From Cristatella mucedo (Eukaryota > Bryozoa > Phylactolaemata > Cristatellidae), in NCBI GenBank assembly GCA_009760855.2, contig WPIO01000007.1, forward strand, positions 1,615,001 to 1,679,000: a DNA stretch of 64,000 nucleotides, read 5' to 3'. Both the position numbers and the translations under genes were made by a program. Shown piece after piece: positions 10,230 to 22,980 of this stretch. Every line of letters begins with the position of its first letter. Position 1 is the first letter of the stretch. The notes under the pieces were generated by a model. It saw only the letters and a list, made by a program, of their open reading frames with translations. It was not told where the DNA came from and did not search any database.

Positions 10230-11140
10230 TTGCTAGCAGGTCTCCACCAAAGACCCTTGCCACTCACAGTTGTTGTTTACCTATTCCTATTCTGTCTGTC
10301 TAACCTTGATTATTGACGAGTTTTCGAAGTTCCTCATGTAAATATTCGTTTTGTAACAAGCCTTTATTGATTGCTGGAGACTTTAAAATTCACTCTGATG
10401 ACTACAGCAACAGTCTCGTACTCTAATTCCTTGACTATATGGAGAACTTCGGTTCGATCAGGCACTTCAGTCATACGACTCATGTCGCGTCTTGTCATTT
10501 TCTCATGTTGCCGTCTTGTCATTTTTTCCGTGGAAATGCTCTTGATCTCATGATCGCTACGAATGTATACCAGAATGTCAACGAGTTGTGTGCTCGCATA
10601 CATTTCGGATCGTTGCTTAATCTCATCTACTGTTTTTGCTCCGTCGTATGTGCAGAGTGGTGTGGAGTTAGTCCAGCGACGCAAATTCAAAAAGCATCAA
10701 TGCTGAGAAACGTTTGAAATCTTTCGGTGCAGCAACTTTTCTTCTTGATCAGCTCTCAGACTTTGCCGCAAGCGCATCGATGCGCTCAATGAAGCAGTAA
10801 ACTCCAACTTAAGAGTGCCCGGTTGACATGCCTGCTCCCCCGACATTCCGTCCACGTAGCAGGGTCGTGGAGCTTCATTCCAATTTACAAAACGACTTCA
10901 AAACATACGCCGTGTAAAGCATCGACTTAAAAGCTGCCTTAGGAAGTGTGGTTCTGACGCCATCGATCTAGCCAGTTTCACAGATTTCATCCGTATCTAC
11001 ACCTGGAAGCTTAGAAAAGCCAGGGTTTCTTTTTTTCACTCAAAACTGTAGTCCTGCTCGGCAGACCCAAACAAGTTTATAAATAGTCAATCCTTTGCTA
11101 ACTCTGACAGGTTTCACTCCCCGTACGTTAACTGTCCAGC
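10230..11140 (+). mobile_element. LINE-B fragment, endonuclease and linker region
   Basis: Interrupted plus-strand frames give LIAGDFKIHSDD (the GDFN endonuclease motif), MENFGSIRHFSHTTH and GNALDLMI. These are the typical block order of an APE-type endonuclease. It then continues with a linker (LASFTDF.R..TWKLRKARVSFF in sense) that matches the linker of the copy at 23.2 kb. The aspartate-rich active site is only partly kept, and stops are frequent. It is a dead copy lacking its 3' half. Confidence 0.7.
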
Positions 11141-11159
11141 CATTAGTATAAGAAAATGA

Positions 11160-12971
<1,812 letters not shown>

Positions 12972-13199
12972 ATAAGTGTGTGACGTGATTTTCTTTCCAA
13001 CCGTGCTTTCATAAAACGAGCTACTAAGGTGCACACGCACGGCATAGAGCGTACTTACCGGGTATTCCGAGGTCCTGAGACCATTTACTCTTTGACGCAT
13101 AATTGGCAAAGGTGGGTGCAGCGAAAAGCAGTAGCCTCGGTACTCCAAGATGTGCTGCTGATCACGATGAACAAAAGAAGGAATACTGCCTACTTATAG

Positions 13200-14420
13200 C
13201 GCCTATAAGAAAACTGGGCCACGAGGGCTGCACATGTAACGCAGCGAGATGTATCTCCATGTGTAACTCCACAAAGTCACAGGCTGTGTGGGTGTTACGC
13301 AGGAGAGGTTTGCGTAGCGCATCCACATTCTAAGCGGCTTTTGGTTTACATTAGGTTGCCAACAGACGACATCTCACGCATCGAAGAGAAAGTGAGAAGC
13401 ATAGCTCAGTCAGGAGAGCAATTGAGGTAGTGAATGGCATGGAAGTAGCAGCTCAGGACCGCTGGAAAGGATGTGCCATAGTCGGCAGCAGGAAAATAGT
13501 TGTCGTTGCGTAAGAATCGTGGAAACGAGTTTCACAGTCTAGGACCTGCAGAGCTAAAGTTTCTGTCACCAACGGTCTTTAAGCGGAGGAATGGAACAGC
13601 TAATTTATTGTCCATACAGGACATGAGGGCACGAGGAGGCTGAAACTCATGCAACACTTCAGCTAGGTATGGAGGAGCCAAGCCGTGACTGGCCTTGAGG
13701 GTCAGCATAAGAACTTTGCTCTGTATCCGTTGATCAACCGGAAGCCATCGAAACTCTTTCAGCAATGGAGACACATGGTCGAACCTCTGGGATTTGCAAA
13801 CTAGCCTTGCAGCCATGTTCAAAGCCATCTGCCGTGGCCTAGTGGTTTTTTTCGGTAGCCCAGCCAAAAGGGAATTACAATAATCTAGCCGAGAGAGAAC
13901 TATGGAGTTAGCTAAATTGTTTGCAAGCCACCGTGGAAGACAGCTCCTAATCTTAGACAGCGGTTGGACGTGATGACTAGCTGTAGAAGCAGTCTTCTGA
14001 ATGAAGCTTTAAAAACTTAGGCAGTTGTTGAATACGACATATAGATTTCGAGAATGCCGTGATGTTCGCACAACGGCATCACCTATTAAAATAGCAAAGC
14101 ATTCCAATTCAGCCACACGCTTAAGGCTTCCTATACAGCAATTCAGTTTTATCGTCGTTTAGTTTTAGGAAATTTTCCGACATCCAGGATCCAGCCGTGA
14201 CTGGTCTTTTGGATGAGACCTGACCCTCCACGCGACACGAATTGAACAGGATTAGGCAAGTGCGATTTAAATCACGCCAGAGCCTCGTCTGCCACATCGA
14301 TCGTTGTTCTCAATCGTTTAAGTAGGAAGTCGTGATTAATGGCGTCGAAGATAGCTGAAAGACCTAGCAGTGCTAGGGCAGTGACATTCCCATCATCGTT
14401 GCTCCACTTCTAGTACGAAC
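13200..14420 (-). mobile_element. LINE-B copy, minus strand, internally deleted
   Basis: From right to left on the minus strand: NDDGNVTALALL (RT block A region, near 14.4 kb), FLLKRLRTTI, a junction that skips the YADD block, then AGLPKKTTRP, KSQRFDHVSPLLKE, RIQSKVL.LTLKASHGLAP, FLRLKTVGDR and the 3' UTR to about 13.2 kb. The order matches the copy at 23.0-25.2 kb. The missing catalytic block and stops make it inactive. Confidence 0.8.
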
Positions 14421-14680
14421 CGCTATTTCATTTTGTTTTAAAGAACCTACCGTATTTTTTGGGGATACGGTGGCTGGCTAAGGAGGCGTGACTGGCTGCA
14501 CGCGGCTGATGCTCAGCCTAACGGTCTCAGTCTCCGGAGCGGTCCCTAAAACGTCGGTTCAGCCCGTCCGTACGAGAGAGAACCTCAAGCGCTCAGCAGC
14601 CGGTAACAAACGGATGATTTCTGGCTACGTAGTGAAAGGCCATCAGGAAAAGGGGGGGAGTCGTTTGTAATCGTGTTGCC
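14420..14680. other. Spacer between LINE-B and satellite
   Basis: About 260 bases with no recognised content; a short open frame (14488-14670) has no family resemblance. Confidence 0.4.
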
Positions 14681-16903
14681 AACTTAAAGCCAGGAGAAAA
14701 CCTTCGCCGTTTTGATGTTGCTATTGGAAGCATTTCAAGCCTGGGAGGGTTTTTAAATACAATGCTGACAAAACTGGCTCATTTCATAATAATATAAAGA
14801 GGCAAATTGTATCAAATAGATGACTTAAAAATAAGACCTGGCGGGCAATGAGACAGAGATTCAGTGATCATTGTCTTACCAAATAGCAGCTTCTTAAACC
14901 GTTAGGATCATACTAACAAAAACACCACGAGCTCGAAAACGTTTTTCTCAATACTATGATGGCCGAACTAGCTCACTTCATATTCACAGAAACAGAGGCA
15001 GATGTTATGAAACGTATTATTTACAGCTTCATTCTGGTAGGCGAATAGAAACATGGGCTCCCTGATAACAGTGCTAACGACTTAAAATCAGGAGAACAGG
15101 TTAGCCGCGAGGATCACACTATTGAAAGCATTCGAAGCCCGAAATCGTGGATGAAAGCCACGAAGGCCAAACTGGTTAACTTCACATTAACAGTAACATT
15201 CACAGCTCTTATCTGATAGGCGATGAGAAACAGGGATGAAATCATAATCGTGCTACCAACTGCAAGCCAGGAGATCAGCTCAACCGTTAAGATGTTACTG
15301 TCGAAAGCAGTTCAAGCTCGAAAACTTTCGTTAATACCACGACGGCCACACTGGTACGCTTCGTGTCACGTGCAACAGAGCCACATGGTATAGAACGATT
15401 TATTAACAACTAGATTCTGGCAGGCGATGAGAAATGGGGATTTTGTGATCGTCGCATTACTAACTTAACGCCAAGAAATCAGCTTAACCGTGAAGATATA
15501 ACTATTGGAAGCATTTCAAGCTCAACAAGGCTCCTTTAATACCACCAACAATTAAACTTGCTGACTTTACATTTATGTAATCAGAGGTACATAGTATCGC
15601 ACTTATTATTAACAGCTACGTCCTGGAAGGTGATTAAAAAGAAGGATTCATAGATATTGGTGCTACCAAATTATGATCAGCAGAGCTGCTAAACCATTAG
15701 GCGCTCACTGTTGAAATAGTTCCTACCCGAAACGTTCTTCAAAGCCATGATGATGAAACTGGTTCACTTCACGTTAGCAGGAACAGAGGCAGATGGTGTC
15801 AAACAGATTATTTGCAGCTACGACCTGGCAGGCGATGCGAAACCGGAATTCCGTGATAGTCGCGTTACCAACTTCAAGCAAGGAAATCAGCTTAACCGTT
15901 AAGATGTAACTATTGGAAGCATTTCAAGCTCGAAAAAGTTCCTTCGATACCACGATAGGCAAACTGGCTCACTAAAGGTGTAAAGAAATGGAGGCATGTG
16001 GTATCAAACGGATTACTTACAGCTACGGATTCCATGATAGTCGCATTAAAGCTTTAAGCTAGGAAGTCAGCTTAACAATTAAGATTAAGCTGTTAGAACC
16101 ATTTCAAGCTCAAAATTGTTTCTTCAATACCGAAAGGACCACACTCGCTTGCTAAATGTGTAAAGTAACGGAGGCACGTGGTTTTAAACGGATTATTTTT
16201 AGCTACAACCTGGCAGACTATGAGAAGCATGCATTCCGTGATAGTTGCATTCCCAATTCTAAGCCAGGAAACCAGCTCAACCATTAACTTATAACTACTG
16301 AAAGCAGTTAAAGCTTGAAAACGTTCCTTCAATACCAAAATGGCCAAAATGGTTTGCTAAATTTATAAGGAAACTGAGGCAAGTGGTATAAAATGGATTA
16401 TTTACAATTATGACCTGGCAGGCAATCAGAAACTAAGATTCAGTGATAGTCGCGTTACCAAATTGAAGACAGGAAATCAGCATAGTCGTTAGGATAAAAA
16501 TATCGGAAGCAGTTCAAACTCGAAAACGTTTCTTCAATACCTCAATAATTAAACTTGCTGACTTAACATTTACGTAAGCAGAGGTACGTGGTATCAAATG
16601 GATATTTTGCAGCTAAGTCCTGATAGGCAATTATAAATAGGGATTCCCTGATAATAGTGTTGCCTACTTAAAGCCACCAGATCAGCTAAGCCGTTAGGCG
16701 AACCGTATTGAGAATATTTCAAGCCAGAAACGTTCTTCAAAGCCGTGATGGCAAAACTGGTTCACTCCACATTAACAGGAACAGTGACAGATGGTATTAA
16801 ACGTATAATTTACAGCTACGACCTTCCAGGCGATAGAAAAGGGGATTGACTGATAATTGCCTTACCAAATACAAGCTTCTTGAACCGTTAGGATCGTAAA
16901 AAA

Positions 16904-16925
16904 GTAAAAAAAAAAAAAAAAAAAG
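16904..16925 (+). repeat. Poly(A) run inside satellite monomer
   Basis: A run of about 18 A interrupts a monomer between a GATCGTAAAAAAG segment and CATCTGGAGATC. Confidence 0.9.
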
Positions 16926-17394
16926 CATCTGGAGATCAAAAACGTTTTTCTCAATACCATGATGGCCGAACTAGCTCACGTCATATTAACAGAAATAAAG
17001 GCAGATGGACTGAAAAGTATCATTTACAGCTTCATTCTGGTAGGTGAATAGAAAAATGGATTCCCCGATAACAGTGCTAAAAACTTGAAAAGCAGACGAA
17101 CAGGTTAACCGTAGGGATCGCACTATTGAAGTCATTCTTGAAAGCCAATTGCCTAACTAGTTAATTCACATTAACAGTAACAGAGGCAAGTTGTATCGAG
17201 CTGATTATTCACGGCTATGATCTGATAAGCAATGAGAAACAGGAATGGAATCATAATCGTGTTACCAACTACAAGCCAGGAGATCAGCTCAATGGTTAAC
17301 ATCGTACTGTTGAAAGCGGTCCAAGCTCGAAAACGCGTCTTTAATACCGCAATAGCCAAACTGGTACGCTTCATGTCTACAGCAACAGAGCCAT

Positions 17395-17535
17395 ATAGTA
17401 CAGAGTAACTGAGTACAGTAACAGTAACAGAGTAACGCAGTAACAGTAACAGAGCCATATAGAACAGAGTAACAGAGTACAGTAACAGTAACAGTAACAG
17501 AGTAACACAGTAACAGTAAAAGAGCCATATAGAAC
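17395..17535 (+). repeat. ACAGTAAC minisatellite expanded within a monomer
   Basis: Repeats of CAGTAACAGTAACAGAGTAAC with recurring AGAGCCATATAGAAC, period roughly 66 bp. It appears to have grown from the ACAGCAACAGAGCCATATAG part of the satellite, and makes the spacing between two landmarks 334 bp instead of ~205. Confidence 0.85.
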
Positions 17536-17779
17536 GAATCGTTTACAGCTAGGTCCTGATAGGCGATGAGAAACAGGGATTCTTTGATCATCGCATTACC
17601 AACTTAAAACCAGGAGATCGCCTTAATCGTTAGAATCATACCATTGAAAGCATTTAGAGCTCAAACAAGTTTCTTTTTCTTATCTTGATGGCCTAAATAG
17701 CTCACTTCATTTTCACAAAATCAGAGGCGCGTGGAATAGAGCGGATTATTTAAAGCTACGTCCTGGTAGGTGAATGGTA

Positions 17780-18195
17780 GCCATTATTATACGTATTATA
17801 TCATACGTATTACATTATTATATGTATTATTATTACCACTAATGATGCCCCGATAATAATGCTAGTGTCGGTACTCGCGGGCGCACGATTGCGGCCGCGG
17901 GACGAAGAGCGAAGCCCCACAATCGAGTTGTTGCGTTGCCGACGACGGCTGTATTGTATTGCATACAGGCAACACAAGCAAGCGAGTGTACACTCTTGAT
18001 GTAGTAGCCGTCGTGCGCGCTGCGCCGGAGCACGTGATGATAAGAGAGAAGAGAGAGGATAGCGTGCGTACAGGCCGACGCACAGGCATAAAGTGAATTG
18101 CGCGGCAAGGAACACGTCTCACGCCGGCAAGGAGCGCGCCTGTAAGGGGGAAGGAACGTTGGCTAGCGGCGGAACCACGTGATGGCGATGACACG
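17780..18195. other. Non-satellite insert splitting the array
   Basis: An AT-rich lead (TATTATACGTATTATATCA...) followed by about 330 bases clearly more GC-rich than the satellite, starting GGTACTCGCGGGCGCACG. The satellite resumes near TAGCTACTTATAATC. No coding family or terminal repeats were recognised. Confidence 0.6.
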
Positions 18196-19640
18196 CCCAC
18201 ACTAGCTACTTATAATCAAGAGGTGAGCTTAACCATTAGGATCGTACTATGAAAAGCGAAACCAACTTTTATTACCGCGATTGACGAATTTTCTCACTTC
18301 ATATTAAAAGAAATAGAGGCACACGGTATCGAGTGGATTATTCACTGCTATGATCTGATAAGCAACGAGAAACAGGGATTGGCTGATAATCATATTACGA
18401 AAGACTCAACTCAACCGTTGAGATCATACTGTTTCTAAAAGTTCAAGCTCGAAAACGTTTCATTAATACCACGATGGCCAAACTGGAACACTTCATGTTC
18501 GAAGCGACAGAGGCACATAGTATCGAACGGATTATTTACAGCTACAATTCGGTAAGCGAGGAGAAACAGTGATTCCGTTATCCTCGAGTTACCAACTTGA
18601 AACCTGGAGACCATCTTAACCGTTAGGATCACGCTATTAAAAGCATTTAAAGCTCGCAAAAGTTTTTTTTTTATAAATTTAACGATGCTCAAACTGGCTG
18701 ACTTTATGTCACATAAACGGAGGCATGTGGTAGCAAAAGATTATTTGCAGCTACGTCTTGGTAGATGATTAGAAACTGGGATTCCCTGATAATAGTGGTA
18801 CCAACATAAAATCTGGTTCAGCTTAACCATTAGGATCGTACTATTTATAGCATTTAAGCACAACCACGTTTTATTTTCAATATCCTGATAGCCAAAATGT
18901 CTTGCTTTATATTTACATAAACCGAGGCAAACGGTATTAATCAGATTGTTTCCATCTACTAACTGCCGGGCGATTAGAAGCAGAGGGTCTGTGATAATCG
19001 CGTTACCAACTTAAATCCAGGAAATCAGCTCAACCCTTATAATATTACTGTTGAAAGCATTTCCAGCCCAGAAACGTTTTTCATGGCCATGATGGCCAAT
19101 TTGGTTAACTTTCCATTAACAGGCGCAGAGGCAGATAATATCAAACAGATTATTTACAGCCAATTCCAGGTAAGTAAATAGAAAGACGATTCCCTGATGT
19201 CATAGTGCTACTAACTTACAAGCAGGAGAACAGGTCGACAGTAAGGATCACACTACTGAAAACATTTTGAGCCCGATAACGTTTTTTCAATAATGCAATG
19301 GCCACACTGCTTACTTTATCATCAAAGAAACAGAGACACAAGGTATCAACAAGATTATTTACAGCTACTACCTGACAGGCGATTTGAAACAGGGATTCCG
19401 TTATAATCGCTTTACCGACTTTAAGCCAGAAGATCAGCCTAATCATTAGGATCATACTTTTGAAAGCATTTCAAGCCCGAAAATAAAATGTGTTTTCAAT
19501 ACCGCGATGGCCATACCTGCCAAGTTACAATTAATAGAAACAGAGGCATGCGGTACCAAGTGGACTGTTTAAAGCCACATCCTGGAAGGCTATCTGAAAC
19601 AGGGACTCCGTGATTATAGAATTACCACCTTAAAGCCAGG
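18196..19640 (+). repeat. Satellite array 1, right part
   Basis: Same monomer family resumed, same orientation. The landmark unit GCTATGATCTGATAAGCAA (18,35x) matches the unit at 17,21x. The unit near 19,16x (GGAGAACAGGTCGACAGTAAGG) matches those at 15.0 and 17.0 kb. The array ends where retrotransposon sequence begins. Confidence 0.85.
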
Positions 19641-20480
19641 AGATTGTTTCACTGTACGTGCCACGCACTATCTCGAATTATGGCAGTGAAATCTGTGTCG
19701 GAGATTGAGAACGCGCTCGAATTTTTGACCTTGGCAATGAGGGAGGCATCGGTGGCATCGAAGTTAACTTGGCCGTCACTGTGTCCAACGCAGACGCTGC
19801 CCTTTGCTGTTATTTGACATTCATCCTAAGGATGAATAATGTCCCAGTCATCAATTATATCGATCATCAAACAACTAACCTCCAGCGGTACTCCTTCAAT
19901 TAAGGAACTGACCTTAGATGTAGAGGTACGTAGAGTGCAATTACCATTCATCAAAACACTTTCTCTCATGAGCTGCGATTCATGTGAGGAGGCCAGCACT
20001 GCTACAAGGACCTTGTGAAACAGCCAGTGTCATCAAGTGCGGTTGCACGCTAGCCATTCAAAATCACGCCAACGGATGGTATCCGCAACGACGTCAAAGG
20101 GAACACGCTGGCGCAGGTGTTGACGGTTCCACTTAGTCGTTTTTTTACCGCCCCGGTCGCCGAACTTGCTAGCACACGCCGCTGCTAGACGATTCGGATC
20201 ACCACAGTTCCAGCAAAGTCGCTTGGGTGGCTAGCTTTGAAAAGGCTGGTCGCTGTACCACCTTTGCGAAGCCTGCCTAGACTGCCCCGTGTCCCCTCGG
20301 GTCTGGGTTCGTCGATCAATAGACGTTCGGCGTCTCATCCTTGCAGAGCCTTCTACTCAAAAATTAAAACTAATGCAGCCGATCCAAGCGGAAGAGTCCA
20401 TCTTAACTTCGGTCGGCAGCGCTACGACCGCGAGACCCTCGCTAGTTAGGGTAGCGTCACATCGCGTGCAGCGTGCAAAG
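19640..20480 (-). pseudogene. Degraded LTR-retrotransposon gag (zinc knuckle) and protease
   Basis: Minus strand, reading right to left. A basic linker leads to PPKRLCWNCGDPN, then RLAAACASKFG. The spacing fits a retroelement CCHC zinc knuckle (C-x2-C-x4-H-x4-C), with Arg in place of His. After about 60 residues and two stops, a shifted frame reads TALDDTGCFTRSL, the retropepsin DTG active site. The first frame then continues with a flap-like part (IEGVPLEVSC), IIDDWDII, and SDTDFTAIIRDSAWHVQ, which resembles the protease-RT spacer of some Ty3/Gypsy elements. Frameshift, stops and loss of all later pol domains (satellite begins at 19,640) make this a dead fragment. The Ty3/Gypsy assignment is an inference. 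Confidence 0.65.
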
Positions 20481-21540
20481 ACCAGCTGCTGGTAATGCGA
20501 AAACGATGACAACGCAGCTCTCGATATTCTGCACGCAACGATAACGACACCACCGTATTAGAAACGCAATCAAACAATGGCCTTCATACTACCGCTAGTA
20601 CGACGGGGGACTTCTAGTAGACTCGCTAACTAGCTTACAGCAGCTCTCGCTCAGCGATAAGGCTCACCCACCTCCAGATAGTTACTATCAAGAGAGTGAT
20701 TTCTGTCAGGTCCATGCCTTATATAATGGCCAGTAAGTGAGTCATTCAATAATCTCAGTAGTTCGCAATCATAAATTGCGCTGCTAATAAGCCTCGACTT
20801 TTAGCGACTATTTAATAAACGGCTTAGTTCTAATTCAGCGGCCAAGCTCACAGTTTGTAATCAAGATTCAGCTGCCAAGCTCTCTTAGTCCGTAATCGTG
20901 GAGCTCGAAACAGCAAAGGGAGAGCGCCGGAAGCTGCTGGATTACCATAGCCACGCTTTGGAAGACCACTTAAGGATCGAAGGCCTGTGAAGTTCTAGTA
21001 CTTCAACGCTTAGTTTCAGCTATTCGAGTGCATAGTGCAGCTTCACATACAAATTAGCAAATTAACTCTCCTTTTTCTACCTTTTTTTGACACTCGCCAT
21101 TGCTGTATCGCAATATACCTACTAACGATGCGCCACGAAGTACTCAATGCTATAGCAGGTGAATATATAGAATGTGACATAATAGAATGTGGCATCAGGG
21201 ACGGAAAAAGGGACTAACCTACTGACAGACTAACTAGCAAACCTAGCTTTTTATTGAGGCAGTTAATGTTTGCTTCACACTTTGAAATAAATCCTCTCTG
21301 AAACTAACAAAACTCTCATGAACAACATGCATAAACTCTTCGCGATAATGCTTTGCTACCAGTACTGCCCCGCGAACTATATGCGATGAGCATTGGTGTC
21401 TAAGTGGAGAGCGTTGGGTGACGCACTGCCTAGCAGTTTGTTCAGTCTTGGCCTAAGCACTGCACCAAACATAGCTTGATTTCAGTAGGGGAATACTCTT
21501 TACATACTCAGCCATGTGTGTGTCATTATAACCGTTGGAA
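20480..21540. other. Unannotated; possible leader and LTR of the gag/pol remnant
   Basis: Lies 5' of the gag remnant in its own (minus) sense. A TTATATAAGGC sequence near 20,714-20,724 (minus) would suit an LTR promoter. No second LTR was found to confirm this. Otherwise nothing was recognised. Confidence 0.3.
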
Positions 21541-21860
21541 TGTGCTGCAGCAACTGATGTATCTCCGTCTGTAACTCCACAAAGTCATAAAGACCATGTG
21601 GGTGTTACGCAGGAGAATTTTGTATAGCGCACTCACAGCCTAAGCGGCTTTCGGTACGCATTCGGTAACCAACAGACTTTGTCTCACGCAACAAAGAAAA
21701 AGTGGGAAGCATAGCAGAGTCAGGAGAGCAGTTGAGGTAGTGAGTAGAATAGAAGTAGCAGCTCAGGACCGCTGAAAAAGATGTGCCATAGTCGGCAGGA
21801 GGAGAGTAGTTGTCGTTGCACAAGAATTGTGGAAGCTGATAAAGTGAGTGCTTGCCTTGC
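21540..21860 (-). mobile_element. LINE-B 3' end, minus strand
   Basis: Minus-strand frame gives FLCNDNYSPPADYGTS, CYFYSTHYLNCSPDSAML and the family 3' UTR ending near the GTAACTCCACAAAGTC landmark. It lies head to head with a plus-strand copy. Confidence 0.8.
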
Positions 21861-22730
21861 CGACATTCGATCATGAATTTCGGAAAGTTTCTTGAAACTA
21901 AACGACAATAAAACTGAGCTGCTGCTCATAATACAACCTAACCGTATGGCTGGATTAGAAAGATTTGCTCTTCTAATAGGCGACGCTGTCGTGCAACCAT
22001 CACCACGTGCTCGGAATTTAGGTGTCGTCTTCGACAACTGTATACATTTTAAAAGCTTTGTTCACAAGACGGACTGCTTCTAAAGCTAGCCATCTCGTCG
22101 GATCCCTATCTAAGATCAGGAACTGTCTCCCAAGGTGGCTTACAAAACATTTAGTTAGCACATTGGTTCTGTCTCGGCTAGATTTTTGTTACTTCCTTTT
22201 GGCTTGGCTACTAAAATAAGCCACTAGGCAGATGGCTATGACTATGGCTGCATGGCTAGTTTGCAAATCCCCAAGGTTTGATTCTGTTTCTTCTTTGCTA
22301 AAAGAGTTAGGATGGCTGCCGGTTTATCAACGAATACAGAGCAAAGTTCTATACGGACAAAAAATATGTGTTCCACTCCTCCGCTTGAAGACAGTTGGCC
22401 ACAGGAGCTTTTACTGTGCCGGTCCTAGACTTCGGAACTCGCTTCCACGATTCTTACGCAACGACAGCTACTCTCCTGCTGCCGACTGTGGCTCACCTTT
22501 TCCAGACGTTCCGAGCTGCTACTTTCATGCTACTCACTACCTCGACTGCTCTCCTGTCTCTGCTTTGCTCCCTTCCACTTTCTCATTGTTGCATGAGATT
22601 AAGTCTATAGGCTACCAATAGCGTTCCGAACGCCGCTTAGGCTGTGAGTGGGCTAGACAAAACTCTCGTGAGTAACGCCCACTAAGTTCTTGTGGAGTTA
22701 CGGACGGAGATATTTGTTAGACCCCCCCAC
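21860..22730 (+). mobile_element. LINE-B 3' half, plus strand
   Basis: Plus-strand frames give LKLNDNKTELLLI, GLERFALLIGDAVVQPSPRA, NLGVVFDNCIHFKSF, KIRNCLPRWLTKHLVSTLVLSRLDFC, KSPRFDSVSSLLKELGWLPV, LRLKTVGHRSF, FLRNDSYSPAADCGS, then the 3' UTR. A deletion is visible (SKVLYGQKICVPLLR joins segments that are apart in the 24.8-kb copy). Frameshifted. Confidence 0.85.
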
Positions 22731-22980
22731 CCGATTTTAGAATTGTAAGCTTTGGTGGCTCCTGCTTTCAGGCACTTACTATGACAAAGACTGAAAACTG
22801 AAATATTTTCAGGTTGGTACTATTTTTCAAGTGCATGGCTCACTTAAATTGACATAGTCGCACCCAATGAGCCTAGCACAGGATTAGCATTAAGGGTTCT
22901 CTGAAATTAGCACCAAAAACTTCTGTAGAAAAAGGTTGCCAGCGGGGTGCAGCAGCTCCTGAAATTTCTAGCAAGTCCAC
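22730..22980. other. Unannotated spacer
   Basis: About 250 bases with no recognised repeat or coding sequence, starting with an eight-base C run near 22,721-22,729. Confidence 0.4.

Larger units (their letters stand above)
14680..17775 (+). repeat. Satellite array 1, left part (~205-bp monomer)
   Basis: Diverged head-to-tail monomers, each with blocks like GGTATCAAACGGATTATTTA, CAGCTACGACCTGGCAGGCG, GAGAAACAGGGATTCC, CGTTACCAACTTAAAGCCAG, CAGCTTAACCGTTAGG, GAAAGCATTTCAAGCTCG and GATGGCCAAACTGG. The CAGCTAC landmark recurs near 15024, 15203, 15407, 15612, 15815, 16020, 16200, 16405, 16610, 16813, 17027 and 17212, so spacing is usually 203-207 bp, with some ~180-bp deleted monomers. Confidence 0.9.

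Noticed and set aside
16093-19455. Minus-strand ORFs of 80-100 codons with similar peptides (ITESLFLIAYQ.VAVNNPFDT-like)
   Set aside because: They recur because satellite monomers share ancestry. The ~205-bp period is not a multiple of three, so no continuous repeat protein is possible.
14680-19640. CRISPR-like array
   Set aside because: Monomers are ~205 bp, diverged throughout and without repeat/spacer alternation; the host is a eukaryote.
21540-22730. Twin-priming inversion of a single LINE-B
   Set aside because: Both the inverted and the forward segment contain the same 3' end, so they are two separate insertions.
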